In this document: positions 31,738 to 40,676 of the stretch, in pieces
Layout: the number at the start of each line of letters is the position of its first letter
How positions within the stretch are numbered: position 1 is the stretch's first letter
Source: Rhodopseudomonas sp. P2A-2r
GTDB lineage: Bacteria; Pseudomonadota; Alphaproteobacteria; Rhizobiales; Xanthobacteraceae
NCBI RefSeq assembly: GCF_026015985.1
Contig: NZ_CP110389.1
Location: 3,628,001-3,692,000, forward strand
Length of the DNA: 64,000 bases
Direction of reading: 5' to 3'
The notes under the pieces: model-generated
Databases searched by the model: none
The model's input: only the letters and a program-made list of their open reading frames with translations
Told to the model about the DNA's origin: nothing
Program-made: the position numbers and the translations under genes

Positions 31738-32403
31738 ATGAAGCGCTTGATACCAACTTTGCTCGCAATCGGCTTTTTTGCGGCTGATTCCCATGCGGCC
31801 GACCTGCCATATGCCACCAAGGCGCCGCGCGTCTCGCCGGCCACCAACTGGAGCGGATTCTACATCGGCGCCAACGCCGGCTACACGGAGAGTGTCAGCA
31901 GCAGCGGCCTCGGCGTCAAAGGCGTACGGGCAGGCGGCACGCTCGGATACAACTATCAGGCCGGCCTCTTTGTCGGCGGAATCGAGGTCGACGCGCATTG
32001 GGGCGACGTCAAGTCTTCCGCAGCCAACGTCAGACTCGCTGCGGGTCTTCCGCTGCTCAACACTCTCGACCACAAGGTGAAAGCCTCGGGATCGGTCCGC
32101 GGCCGACTCGGCGTCGCCTTCGACACCGTCCTGATCTACGGCACCGGCGGCTATGCCTGGGCCGACAACCAGATTTCCTTCACATTGCCCGGTAACAGCT
32201 TCAGCGACAGCCAAATGCACAGTGGCTGGGTCGCCGGCGGCGGTGTCGAATGGATGTTTGTGCCGAAATGGTCGCTCAAGGCTGAATATCTGTATCGCAG
32301 CCTGTCCGGCGAAAAATACTTCGCCAGCCTGGTGCCGGCCGGCATCGCGTCCGGCGTGGCGAACTCCAATGCGGGACAGGTCGGTGTGAACTACCATTTC
32401 TAG
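31738..32403 (+). CDS. Outer membrane beta-barrel porin family protein (Omp25/31-like)
   Basis: 221 residues. The signal peptide MKRLIPTLLAIGFFAADSHA is followed by ADLPYATKAPRVSPATNWSGFYIGANAGYTES, the classic N-terminus of small rhizobial surface barrels. It ends with LKAEYLYRSLSGEKYF ... GQVGVNYHF, with a C-terminal Phe needed for insertion. The start was chosen at 31738 because an upstream ATG adds residues before the signal peptide. It is single, with an upstream gap of about 200 bases. Structural or adhesive role is inferred from the family. Confidence 0.9.
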   Translation: MKRLIPTLLAIGFFAADSHAADLPYATKAPRVSPATNWSGFYIGANAGYTESVSSSGLGVKGVRAGGTLGYNYQAGLFVGGIEVDAHWGDVKSSAANVRLAAGLPLLNTLDHKVKASGSVRGRLGVAFDTVLIYGTGGYAWADNQISFTLPGNSFSDSQMHSGWVAGGGVEWMFVPKWSLKAEYLYRSLSGEKYFASLVPAGIASGVANSNAGQVGVNYHF

Positions 32404-32612
32404 GTTGGAACGCACTCGATCCGAACGCCATGCTTCGCATGATGTTCGGGTGGGCCAAGGCTGAGCAGGCTATCGGAAACGATGCGCCCGCTCGCAAAGC
32501 GACGCCAGTCCCTTGGTGCGCAAAATTGCGCAGCGAGGGGTGCGCGCGTCGCCGCCTTGCGCGATACCGGATCAGCGAGTTCCTCGGGACTCGCTCGCCG
32601 GTCTGATGCGGA

Positions 32613-33056
32613 TCAGTTGAGCGTGAAGGTGATCGAATAGTCGCGCGTCGTCGGATCGAAGCTGATCGCGCCGGCCGCGCAGCTCACGAACGTGCCGCCG
32701 GAGGAGGCCGCCATTTTCGTATAGCCGCCGTTCGCCGTGTACGACGTGTCGAATCGGCAGCCCCGGGAGCCATTCTCGAGATAGAAGTGGATCGATGCGA
32801 CGGTCGGGATGTGGCTGTCCACCGTGAAGGTCAGCGTCCCGCCGCCGGCGCCCGCAATGCCGGTCGGACCGGGCGACACCGTTCCGAGAATCTGCCCGGC
32901 GGGCGAACGGAAGGTCATGGCAAAGGCCGTATTGTTCCTGACCGTGACCGTCGTGACGATGTGAGCAAGCGCTTCGCTTGCGCCCAGGCAGGACATCGGC
33001 ACGACAACAGCCGCAACCGCGCCAAGCGCCCCCATGCGCGCAACGTATTTCAACAT
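32613..33056 (-). CDS. Exported hypothetical protein (147 aa)
   Basis: The start at 33056 (MLKYVARMGALGAVAAVVVPMSC) has GGGG about 7 bases upstream; other in-frame starts have no such signal. A signal peptide probably ends near LGASEALA. The mature part (HIVTTVTVRNNTAFAMTF ... GGTLTFTVDSHIPTVASIHFYL) looks all-beta and carries two cysteines (GCRFDTSY, VSCAAGAIS). It resembles small secreted domains with an immunoglobulin-like fold, but I do not recognise a family. Convergent with the porin gene across a 209-base gap that holds only a small palindrome (about 32419-32447). Function unknown. Confidence 0.65.
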   Translation of the reverse strand: MLKYVARMGALGAVAAVVVPMSCLGASEALAHIVTTVTVRNNTAFAMTFRSPAGQILGTVSPGPTGIAGAGGGTLTFTVDSHIPTVASIHFYLENGSRGCRFDTSYTANGGYTKMAASSGGTFVSCAAGAISFDPTTRDYSITFTLN

Positions 33057-33361
33057 CAGAAGCCCCGTTCCAGTTGCCATGCAATCGCGAGCGCCAGTCG
33101 TATCCGAAAAGTGCATCAGCAACCGTCCAGCCTGAGCGACAAACCGGTTCGACTTACGGAGGGAATGCGACGGCCTTGGGGAGCGCTTTGGGGACCAAGT
33201 GGGGGATCGTGGGGGAGCCGCAATTGTTGATCCCCTCATAAGATCGGCATCCTGAACGAAATTTTTCAATGTTTTCGGTGACTTTCCCCTGGGAGGTAAG
33301 CCATGCTGGGTCGGCAAGTCTCGACGTGGTTTTCTTCTTGGTCGTCTATTCGGTTCGAAAG

Positions 33362-33631
33362 ATGAGGGCGTTAAGCGCGGAGAAGTCCGTTGAGGAGAAA
33401 CTCGCCCAGATTGAAAAACGCTTCCATGATGATCAATGGAAAGCCGTTAAGTTCGAACGGGACAATGGCGAGTTGGCGGTCGCATTCTGGGATTCGGAAT
33501 CCGAGGATTTGCATCCGACCGCCCATGATTACGATCCCAAAGACGATTTAGGAGTTCAATCTATACAAGAAGCGCTTACTGCGTTAACGGACCCGGATAT
33601 CGAGGATGAGTCGGCACCTGTTAAACCTTGA
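33362..33631 (+). CDS. Hypothetical protein, about 89 aa
   Basis: Acidic product starting MRALSAEKSVEEKLAQIEKR. An upstream in-frame start at 33269 would add 31 residues, including a hydrophobic stretch (SASLDVVFFLVVYSV). The base composition is lower in GC than flanking genes. The last 76 bases overlap the 3' end of a gene on the other strand (33556-33939), so one of the two may be wrong. Unknown function. Confidence 0.4.
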   Translation: MRALSAEKSVEEKLAQIEKRFHDDQWKAVKFERDNGELAVAFWDSESEDLHPTAHDYDPKDDLGVQSIQEALTALTDPDIEDESAPVKP

Positions 33632-33939
33632 CGATCCCGAGCGATCATTTTTAAGGCTCGGAGATGTGTCGGGTGCGTTCGGTCGAGAAGGCTGTTCTTG
33701 CCGTGAACTTTTTCGTGCTCACGAGCAAAAACAAGCCATTGTCTTGCAGCAACGAGGCGACTTAAAATCAATGGATCTGGCGCGTCAGCGACGCATTCCT
33801 CAATCATCGTCAAGTAATGACCGACGGTTTCCGGACGACCGATTTCCTTCGCGGAATCGAGCATCTTGAAGAGAAAATCCGGGTTCGTAAAAGGATCGGT
33901 TCGATTTGAAGCTGAATGTGATTTGGTCACGTCTACCAT
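33556..33939 (-). CDS. Hypothetical protein, about 127 aa
   Basis: Mostly helical sequence (NPDFLFKMLDSAKEIGRPET, VGHYLTMIEECVADAPDPLILSRLVAARQWLVFARE) with no known motif. The start MVDVTKSHSASNR at 33939 is likely, but a GTG at 33990 is possible. The C-terminal 25 codons overlap the convergent ORF at 33362-33631. It is in the AT-richer accessory stretch. I do not recognise the family. Confidence 0.5.
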   Translation of the reverse strand: MVDVTKSHSASNRTDPFTNPDFLFKMLDSAKEIGRPETVGHYLTMIEECVADAPDPLILSRLVAARQWLVFAREHEKVHGKNSLLDRTHPTHLRALKMIARDRQGLTGADSSSISGSVNAVSASCID

Positions 33940-34163
33940 AGTGGCGCTCGTATAAGATTTCACTCCATCTATCGTGACGCAGAAAATCACCGGCGGCTCA
34001 TAGAACGAGCAATCAATATAAGAAAACGCCTAATCTACAGCGTTTGACCCATCTGCGACATTCAGCAGGCGCAGACAAACACCCGGTGCGGCGGCCTAGC
34101 CGATAGTTGATCCAACTCAATGCTGCCAAGCACGGGTGGTGGGACTATCACCAAACAAGGACG

Positions 34164-35579
34164 ATGATTGTGAAAACCTCCGTGCTAAAAGCTCTCATTT
34201 GCGCGACGGCGCTGGTTATCTCATCTTCAATTTCCGTGGCGCACGCCCAAACTGGCGTCGGTGCCTCTGAGGCCCGTGCCATCGCCAAGGAAGCCTACAT
34301 CTACGGCTACCCGATGGTGGATGGTTATCGCATCCAACACGCCTACTTCGTGGATCAGAATAATCCCGAATACAAAGCTCCTTGGAACCAGCTTCGCAAC
34401 ATCCCTCGCGTCTATACGCCGGATGATAAGGCGGTGCAGACGCCCAATTCGGACACGCCTTACTCTATGTTGGGTATGGACCTGCGCGCTGAACCTATCG
34501 TCCTTACCGTGCCAAAGATCGAGAAGAACCGTTATTTCAGCATCCAACTCATCGACGCCTACACCTTCAACTTTGACTACATCGGCAGCCGCGCTACCGG
34601 CAATGATGGGGGCAGCTTCCTCATCGCCGGACCAAACTGGAAAGGCAAGACGCCCAAGGGCGTGAAAAAGGTGATCCGTTCGGAGACCGAGGTGGTGCTC
34701 GCTGTCTATCGCACCCAATTATTCAATCTGGACGACCTCGAAAACGTGAATAAAGTGCAAGCCGGATATAGCGCGCAGCCGCTCTCTGCATTCCTCGGTC
34801 AACCTGCACCGAAGGCCGCACCGGCCATAGATTTTATCAAGCCGCTGACGCCCAATACACAGAAGACTTCGCTCGAGTTTTTCAATATCCTGAACTCCGT
34901 CTTGCAGTTCTGCCCCACACACCCGTCCGAGAAAGCACTTATGGCGCGGTTCGCCAAAGTCGGTATCGGGGCAGGTAAGACCTTCAACGCGAACAACCTT
35001 TCGCCCGAAGTGAAGGTAGCTGTTGAACAGGGCATGGCGGACGCGTGGCAAGCTCTGGCCCAACTGCAAAAACGAATGGACGCCAAGGAAATAACCTCCG
35101 GCGATTTGTTCGGGACGCGGCAGTATCTCAAGAATAATTACCTCTACCGCATGGCCGCAGCCGTGGTTGGTATCTACGGCAACTCCAAGTTAGAAGCGAT
35201 GTATCCGATCTATACCGTCGATGCCGATGGGCAGAAGCTGGACGGGACCAACCGTTACAGGGTGCGCTTTGCGCCGGGCCAGTTGCCACCTGTAAACGCC
35301 TTTTGGTCGCTGACGATGTATGAACTGCCGTCGAGCCTGCTCTCGGCCAATCCGCTCAACCGCTATCTCCTCAACTCACCAATGCTGCCAGATTTCAATC
35401 GCGATGGCGACGGTGGCGTAACGCTGCTGGTCCAAAACGAAAACCCGGGCAAGGATAAAGAAGCAAACTGGCTTCCTGCGCCGAAAGGGCCGTTCTTCAT
35501 GGCCATGCGCCTCTACTGGCCGAAAGACGAAGCCGTGAAAGGCAAGTGGACCGCGCCACCACTAAAGCGCGCGCAGTGA
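34164..35579 (+). CDS. DUF1254/DUF1214 domain exported protein
   Basis: 471 residues with a signal peptide (MIVKTSVLKALICATALVISSSISVAHA). The DUF1254 part follows: EAYIYGYPMVDGYRIQ, NIPRVYTPDDKAVQTPNSDTP and YFSIQLIDAYTFNFDYIGSR. The DUF1214 part ends with RFAPGQLPPVNAFWSLTMYE and a final EANWLPAPKGPFFMAMRLYWPK. The family is common in rhizobia and soil bacteria; no enzymatic role is firmly known to me. Base composition is lower in GC than the core genes. The start ATG at 34164 follows AAGGACG. It stands alone. Confidence 0.9.
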   Translation: MIVKTSVLKALICATALVISSSISVAHAQTGVGASEARAIAKEAYIYGYPMVDGYRIQHAYFVDQNNPEYKAPWNQLRNIPRVYTPDDKAVQTPNSDTPYSMLGMDLRAEPIVLTVPKIEKNRYFSIQLIDAYTFNFDYIGSRATGNDGGSFLIAGPNWKGKTPKGVKKVIRSETEVVLAVYRTQLFNLDDLENVNKVQAGYSAQPLSAFLGQPAPKAAPAIDFIKPLTPNTQKTSLEFFNILNSVLQFCPTHPSEKALMARFAKVGIGAGKTFNANNLSPEVKVAVEQGMADAWQALAQLQKRMDAKEITSGDLFGTRQYLKNNYLYRMAAAVVGIYGNSKLEAMYPIYTVDADGQKLDGTNRYRVRFAPGQLPPVNAFWSLTMYELPSSLLSANPLNRYLLNSPMLPDFNRDGDGGVTLLVQNENPGKDKEANWLPAPKGPFFMAMRLYWPKDEAVKGKWTAPPLKRAQ

Positions 35580-35867
35580 AGCACTGCCGGTCATTGATGT
35601 CTGAGTTTGGCACTTTTCAGACATAGCACTTTTGCCAAGGTAGTTCTTCTTTCGGACGGAAAGCGGAAGTCAGAATGTGGCCCTTCCAAGGGCTGCGTCT
35701 GGCACGAGACGTACGAGTTAAACATTTGGCCCAAGATTGACGTGGACATCTTGCCGTTCATCAACGCGCTGTGCTCCGAATTTGCAGCGCAGCGCAATGA
35801 CGCTATGTGTCATAAGTTGCTGAAGAAGAATTATACGGCCGAGCCAAGGCCAATAAATTGAACTGAC
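35580..35867. other. Intergenic region, no supported gene
   Basis: Between the DUF1254 gene and the convergent outer-membrane gene. An 84-codon ORF (35607-35861, plus strand) is open, but it starts with a rare start codon, has no ribosome binding site and looks like non-coding sequence. On the minus strand the text resembles the degraded short repeats with GGGCCACATTCTGAC-like motifs seen in Bradyrhizobium intergenic DNA. Status uncertain. Confidence 0.3.
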
Positions 35868-36923
35868 CTATTTCCGAACCAGATGATTGGTCGGTGTCAC
35901 CGTGCTAACGGGTGCAGGCTCCGAGATCGAGAACGTCAGCCACGTGTTCCAGCCGGATGGCCGATTGTCGGCAGCAAACTCGCCATAACCCTTCAGCCCG
36001 AGAAACGCCTGGTTGCTTCCGATCGGGAAGATATAGCCGACCTGCGGGCCGATACCGAAAACCCGGGAGCGGAAGCTGCCGAGAATGGCCGGTTGCCCGT
36101 AATCATCCGTGACCTGCTGATAGCCGTAGCCGACAAGGCCGACGAAGACCTGCTTCGACAAGAATTGCGACGCTCCCCAGTCGAAATGGAAATCGACGCC
36201 GCTCTGATACTGCGTATCCGGGTTCTTGAAGTTGTAGGTGAAGCCGCCTACGCCGGAGAATTCCACGCCGGTTGCGGGATTGAGATAAGTGTAACCCCCG
36301 CCGAGGTCGAGGGCACCGTGACCGAGACCGATATTGGAGAGACGGCCGGAGCTGTAGTCTCCGACCGGTATGTCGCCAGCAGCATAGACCATATAATTGT
36401 GAACGCCGTTATTCCATTTAAGCTTCAACGTCGGATAGAGATCGCCATATGACGTGAGATCGTCTCCCAGAAATCCATTCCGCGTGGTCACGACGGGGCC
36501 GATAGCCGACGTCAGGGTACCCGAGAGGCTCGCGGCGTTCCTGCCGTAAACACTAGCGAGCGTCGCCGACAACTGGCCGCCGAGAACCGGCGTCGCGAAG
36601 GTATAGGTCGGCGCAAGGAGCATGAGATCGGCTTGGGCGCTCAACGCCACATTCAGGTTGATATTGACGTTCGGCGAGAGCCGTCCGACCTGGAATTGCC
36701 GCGACGCCGCGGTGGCGCCCGATGCATTCAGGCTTGCATGGTAGTAGATCGCACCTATGGACCATCCCGGCGTCGTCGGTGTTGCAGCAAGGCTTCCGTA
36801 TAGCCCTGGCAACCAGAACGAAATGCCATTCTCGTCGGCGCGGGAGCTGTCGGGAAGGAATGCGAGAACCGCGCTCGCTGCGAGGAAGCCGAGCCGCCCA
36901 AAGGGCGATTTAAATCGGATCAT
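35868..36923 (-). CDS. SphA/MetA-like outer-membrane transporter family protein
   Basis: 351 residues. The signal peptide (MIRFKSPFGRLGFLAASAVLAFLPDSSRA) is followed by ENGISFWLPGLYGSLAATPTTPGWSIGAIYYH, the family start seen in proteins named phenol-degradation protein MetA or SphA. The rest is rich in alternating Gly/aromatic strands (GGGYTYLNPATGVEFSGVGGFTYNF), indicating an outer-membrane beta-barrel. Members occur next to aromatic or hydrocarbon degradation genes and may import hydrophobic substrates, but no degradation genes lie here. Identity at family level is good; substrate unknown. Confidence 0.82.
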   Translation of the reverse strand: MIRFKSPFGRLGFLAASAVLAFLPDSSRADENGISFWLPGLYGSLAATPTTPGWSIGAIYYHASLNASGATAASRQFQVGRLSPNVNINLNVALSAQADLMLLAPTYTFATPVLGGQLSATLASVYGRNAASLSGTLTSAIGPVVTTRNGFLGDDLTSYGDLYPTLKLKWNNGVHNYMVYAAGDIPVGDYSSGRLSNIGLGHGALDLGGGYTYLNPATGVEFSGVGGFTYNFKNPDTQYQSGVDFHFDWGASQFLSKQVFVGLVGYGYQQVTDDYGQPAILGSFRSRVFGIGPQVGYIFPIGSNQAFLGLKGYGEFAADNRPSGWNTWLTFSISEPAPVSTVTPTNHLVRK

Positions 36924-37048
36924 TGAAAACCTCCACGCGGAGCTATGTTCGATTACTCACTAAAAATGCCCAAGCTTGCATACGAAACCGACGGCTTGGA
37001 TAAAAGCCGCCAGCTTCAGGTCGTCTCAATTTGTCCGGCCAATGGCAG

Positions 37049-37333
37049 TTAGCGGCAGACGTAGACCCCGTTCACACGAACGCGAACGCAGGCCGGAGCC
37101 ACTACGACCGGAGCCGCCACCACCTGTGCGCGATAGACGTGGCGCCGTACTGTGCGCCGCGCAACGCCAGCACCACTAAGAGGCGTAAGAGGCCTACCGA
37201 CACGTGCCTGCGCGCTACCAATTGACAATCCCATTCCGCCGCCTTCTCCTGGCGGGGACACGATCGAGGTTGAAATTCCGGCCGCGATCACCGCAGCCAT
37301 CAGAAATACACGTCTCGCGCCGAATGTTCTCAT
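37049..37333 (-). CDS. Small exported hypothetical protein (94 aa)
   Basis: The start MRTFGARRVFLMAAVIAAGIS (ATG at 37333) has an N-terminal hydrophobic stretch consistent with a signal peptide. The mature end is basic and Val-rich with two cysteines near the C-terminus (VVAPACVRVRVNGVYVCR). Similar short exported proteins occur in Bradyrhizobium. No function known. It lies divergently from the HlyD-type gene across about 160 bases. Confidence 0.5.
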   Translation of the reverse strand: MRTFGARRVFLMAAVIAAGISTSIVSPPGEGGGMGLSIGSAQARVGRPLTPLSGAGVARRTVRRHVYRAQVVAAPVVVAPACVRVRVNGVYVCR

Positions 37334-37591
37334 GGCCAGTTTGCAATTCAGTGCAATTCTATTGGCAGAATTCATTTTTTGTTATTTTGATCTGTATCAA
37401 GCGCACAGGTTAAGTTTCTTGTCTATTTTGCTTTCGGAGCGACGCTAAAAGCCATTCAGATTGGCGCATTTTTTGCGGGAGCTTGAGCGCCAATGGCAAT
37501 TGTACTCGTTCTCTACATCTTCTTGGTTTGGCTCTTGTTTTCAAAGCTGAGAGTTGTGAGATGGGGGTAGTGGTCCGGTATCATCACCACG

Positions 37592-38602
37592 GTGATGGGC
37601 GTCTTCATCATGCTGGTCTTCTTGGGGCTGTTTAACTATCTCACCCCCGCGGGCCGTTTCGTCGTGATCTCCCGCGTCGTCGAGGTCACGCCAAACGTAT
37701 CGGGCCAGGTGGTCAATATTCCCGTGGAAGCGAATGAGCCTGTCAAGGCGGGTGATGTACTCTTTCAGATTGACCCCACGCCATACAAATACAAGGTGAG
37801 GCGGTTAGAGGCCTCCCTGGCTCAGGCGCAGCAGCAGGTCAAACAACTTCGCGCCAGTTATGACCAGGCCAGGGCGAACGCGGATGGTTTGACGGAGCAA
37901 CTCGATTACCACACGCAAAGACTGGCCGATATGCGCAAACTCACCAGCACGGGCGCGCAGGCCGAGTTCAAATTGCAAGATGTGCAGGTGAAGTACGATA
38001 CGGTTCGGCACCAACTGGTAGCGGCGGAGGCGGCGGTACAGAATGCGCGGCTCGCAATGGAATCTGAAATTGGCGGCGAGAATACCAATGTCGCGCAACT
38101 CCAGGCTCAACTTGAGAATTCCCGGTGGGAATTGGATCAGACGACGATACGTGCGATGGGGGATGGTTACGTCAGTACGCTAGCTCTGGCGGTCGGCGCC
38201 CGAGCTCTGACTGCGCGTCCCGCAATGGCGTTCATCATCACCAGTGACATCACTATCGCCGGGACGTTCAAGCCTAACGGATTCCAAACCGTCAAACCCG
38301 GTACAGCGGTTAAGCTCGTCTTCGACGACAATCCTGGTCGAGTCTTTAAGGCGCGAATACTCGTAATTCCGCGCGGTGTTGGTCAAGGTCAGATGGCCGT
38401 TTCGGGCCAACTCGCGCGCGTAGGTTCTATTGGCGGAGCGCAAGGCTACCCGGCGGTGATCTCGGTGCCAGATGGGTACGACAGTACGCAGTTGCGCCTC
38501 GGAATGTCCGGAAGCGCATGGGCTCTCGCGGAGAATGCCGGACCGATCGGGATCATTATGTCCGTTATTGTTTGGGTGAGTTCGTTCACCGCATACCTGT
38601 AG
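37592..38602 (+). CDS. HlyD/EmrA-type membrane fusion protein (upstream in-frame stop)
   Basis: 336 residues as read from ATG 37592: one N-terminal transmembrane helix (VFIMLVFLGLFNYLTPAGRF), a biotinyl-lipoyl-like domain (VVEVTPNVSGQVVNIPVEANEPVKAGDVLFQIDPTPYKYKV), a coiled-coil hairpin, and a beta-barrel with a final C-terminal hydrophobic segment. It resembles AaeA/YibH-type periplasmic adaptors of efflux pumps. The family usually begins earlier. An ATG at 37493 opens a frame MAIVLVLYIFLVWLLFSKLR...RWG that ends at TAG (37568-37570) just before WSGIITTVMGVF in the same frame. A W codon (TGG) to TAG change would explain this. No pump subunit is adjacent, so it is orphaned. Confidence 0.8.
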   Translation: MMGVFIMLVFLGLFNYLTPAGRFVVISRVVEVTPNVSGQVVNIPVEANEPVKAGDVLFQIDPTPYKYKVRRLEASLAQAQQQVKQLRASYDQARANADGLTEQLDYHTQRLADMRKLTSTGAQAEFKLQDVQVKYDTVRHQLVAAEAAVQNARLAMESEIGGENTNVAQLQAQLENSRWELDQTTIRAMGDGYVSTLALAVGARALTARPAMAFIITSDITIAGTFKPNGFQTVKPGTAVKLVFDDNPGRVFKARILVIPRGVGQGQMAVSGQLARVGSIGGAQGYPAVISVPDGYDSTQLRLGMSGSAWALAENAGPIGIIMSVIVWVSSFTAYL

Positions 38603-38825
38603 GCACACGCATCGTATCGAAGGCCGCGCGAAACCCCATACTTGACGACGGGAGACGATAGAACCCATCATTGATCGCGGAATATGAATGCGTCCGAGAC
38701 TGATCCGGATCCGTCGCTTGGCGAGACCGATCCGAATTGCACATTTTCGGTCGCGAGCGAAGCGTGCCGTCGTCGGTGCGCACCATATACAGGGTAGGGC
38801 GAAGCGCGGCGGAGTTTTTCGGCTA

Positions 38826-39386
38826 TCAAAAGCGCGGCCCAGAAGGCTCTTCGACAACATCGTTCAGTCGCCTGTCGCTCTTCCAATCGTGTCCGCGGTT
38901 GAAATCGTCCATATCGTCGGGACCGTTGTCCTTAGGCATCGGGAAACCTTTGTCAGTGAGGCGATCCGAGAAGTCGGCCATCGCTTCCGGGAGGGGCGCG
39001 GGCAGGGCAGCTTGACCCACCTCCCTCCGCAACCGTTCCCGACACCGTTCTCGCCAATCGATCGCCAGTTGGCTATCGGTCGGAGATAGAAGATCGAGAA
39101 TGCGCTGCGGGCAGAGGCAAGCCACGGGACCTTCGTCTTCATAAATTCCGGTCAGATCGTACATATTCTCGCCCGAAGATGGAACGGGCATCACCAGAAG
39201 GACGCCGCCATTTACGACGTCTTCCGTCTGGAACGCGATTGCAACGCTATGCTCCCCGCGATCATTGAAATAGATTTGGAAATCCAAGACGTCGTCGCCG
39301 AAGTTCTCGTCCAGATAGGCGTCGATTGCCTCGCTGACGTCCCCGGGCATCTCGACGGTCTCGCGCGTATCGAATGCATTGATCAC
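38826..39386 (-). CDS. Hypothetical protein (186 aa)
   Basis: A GTG start at 39386 with a good AGGGGGA ribosome binding site 7 bases before gives VINAFDTRETVEMPGDVSEAIDAYLDENFG. The product is acidic, with a beta/alpha pattern (DFQIYFNDRGEHSVAIAFQTEDVVNGGVLLVM) and an Asp/Arg-rich C-terminus (DDMDDFNRGHDWKSDRR). I do not recognise a family. It is divergent from the Xre/RES toxin-antitoxin operon and may share its regulatory region. No clear link to the toxin pair can be shown. Confidence 0.55.
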   Translation of the reverse strand: MINAFDTRETVEMPGDVSEAIDAYLDENFGDDVLDFQIYFNDRGEHSVAIAFQTEDVVNGGVLLVMPVPSSGENMYDLTGIYEDEGPVACLCPQRILDLLSPTDSQLAIDWRERCRERLRREVGQAALPAPLPEAMADFSDRLTDKGFPMPKDNGPDDMDDFNRGHDWKSDRRLNDVVEEPSGPRF

Positions 39387-39487
39387 TCGAATTCCCCCTT
39401 TTGGTTTCAGCAAAAGATTGACCGGGTAGGGTGCAAGAGACCATTCCCTATGCGATTGCTAGATCAATAAAACTCGTCATTTGACGC

Positions 39488-39530
39488 TTGACATCGCACC
39501 AATTGACGATATGTATTGTGTCGCGCACAA
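39488..39530 (+). promoter_or_regulatory. Promoter and likely operator of the Xre/RES operon
   Basis: TTGACA (39488-39493) and TATGTA (39510-39515) are 16 bases apart, a near-consensus promoter. Directly after it lies the inverted repeat TTGTG-TCGCG-CACAA (39516-39530), 12 bases before the antitoxin ATG. Toxin-antitoxin operons are commonly repressed by their own antitoxin at such sites; binding is inferred. Confidence 0.6.
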
Positions 39531-39542
39531 GAGGACATAGAC

Positions 39543-39983
39543 ATGGCTCGAGCTGCATCATTCGGAGCGCCGACCGACGTCACGCCTGCCGATGTACAAA
39601 CGTTTACGAAAGCGCCGGATCGCGAGCGACTGTCTCCGGTCGCCATCAAGGCATTCCGTAATATCGTCGAGCAATGGTCCCTTACGAACGCCGAAGCGGC
39701 GACGCTGCTTGGGGTATCCGAAAGCACCTGGGATCGGATCAAAAGAGGGGTCTGGGATCAACCGCTGTCGCAGGACCAGCTCACGCGGGCATCGGCGGCA
39801 ATCGGTGTCTACAAGGGGCTCCGACTACTTTTCGCTGACGACATGGCTGTGCGTTGGGTCAAGCTGGCGAACACGGGTCCGATCTTCCAGAGGCGAACGC
39901 CCGTCGATGCTATGATCGAAGGCGGCATTCCGCTTATGCTCGAAACCCGTCGCTACGTCGATGCGGTGCGCGGCGGCCTTTGA
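39543..39983 (+). CDS. Xre/MbcA/ParS-type antitoxin of a RES toxin pair
   Basis: 146 residues. An N-terminal HTH region (FRNIVEQWSLTNAEAATLLGVSESTWDRIKRG) is followed by the DUF2384 (Xre-MbcA-ParS toxin-binding) domain (LTRASAAIGVYKGLRLLFADDMAVRWVKLANTGPIFQRRTPVDAMIEGGIPLMLETRRYVDA). This is the standard partner of RES-domain toxins and neutralises them; the HTH usually represses the operon. The toxin gene follows after 3 bases. A promoter with an inverted-repeat operator lies just upstream. Confidence 0.92.
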   Translation: MARAASFGAPTDVTPADVQTFTKAPDRERLSPVAIKAFRNIVEQWSLTNAEAATLLGVSESTWDRIKRGVWDQPLSQDQLTRASAAIGVYKGLRLLFADDMAVRWVKLANTGPIFQRRTPVDAMIEGGIPLMLETRRYVDAVRGGL

Positions 39984-39986
39984 TCA

Positions 39987-40676
39987 ATGCTTGAATCCTT
40001 GACGATCAGCCGCCAAGCAATCGAGCGGACCGTTCGACTTGTGACCACCGCTCGATTGCGCGATTCCGTCCTGCGCGATTTGGTTGATGCGTCAGAACTC
40101 GAAGCCCTCAGCGAAATCGAAGGCGCCACAAGCAACCGACGCATTGCCCAAACTCGTGGGGCAGGCGATGTCCCGTCTAATGAACTCCGGTACGGCGTTC
40201 CGCACGCCCACTTCATCAACGCTTCCTTCGCCTATGCCAAACCCCGTGAACCGAACAGATTCAACGGTGCAGAGCGCGGTGCCTGGTATGCCGGGTTCGA
40301 AGTCGAAACCAGCTTGGCTGAGGTGACATTCCACCTGACCCAGGCACTGGCGGCCACCGGCGACTTCAACGCCACGGTCGAATACGCCGAGATGTTCGCG
40401 AGTTTCGCAGGCGAATTCGTCGATCTGAGGCTGCACCGAACGCACCAAGCCTTGGACCCGGATAAGGCCATCGGCTACCCGGTCGGCAACGCGATGGCCG
40501 AAGAGGCGCGAGCGCGCGGCTTGAACGGGATCATCTATCCCTCGGTGCGCAATCCAGGCGGCACGTGTCTGGTCGCGCTGTTTCCACACGCGGTCCAATC
40601 AGTGGCCCAAGGCGACGTTTATCGACTGGTCTGGAGCGGTCAGCCTGAACCGGCGGTCGATTTGGTCACGGGGTAA
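39987..40676 (+). CDS. RES-domain toxin (NAD+ phosphorylase)
   Basis: 229 residues. The RES fold is seen from RYGVPHAHFINASFAYAKPR through RFNGAERGAWYAGFEVETSLAEVTFH to NGIIYPSVRNPGGTCLVALF, holding the conserved Arg, Glu and Ser that name the family. Members (for example MbcT) deplete cellular NAD+ by phosphorolysis and are blocked by Xre/MbcA antitoxins, such as the gene upstream. Start ATG at 39987 is close to the antitoxin stop. The pair is complete and looks functional. Confidence 0.92.
   Translation: MLESLTISRQAIERTVRLVTTARLRDSVLRDLVDASELEALSEIEGATSNRRIAQTRGAGDVPSNELRYGVPHAHFINASFAYAKPREPNRFNGAERGAWYAGFEVETSLAEVTFHLTQALAATGDFNATVEYAEMFASFAGEFVDLRLHRTHQALDPDKAIGYPVGNAMAEEARARGLNGIIYPSVRNPGGTCLVALFPHAVQSVAQGDVYRLVWSGQPEPAVDLVTG

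Noticed and set aside
35607..35861. 84-codon plus-strand ORF
   Set aside because: Non-ATG start, no ribosome binding site, and no protein-like pattern; more likely intergenic DNA.
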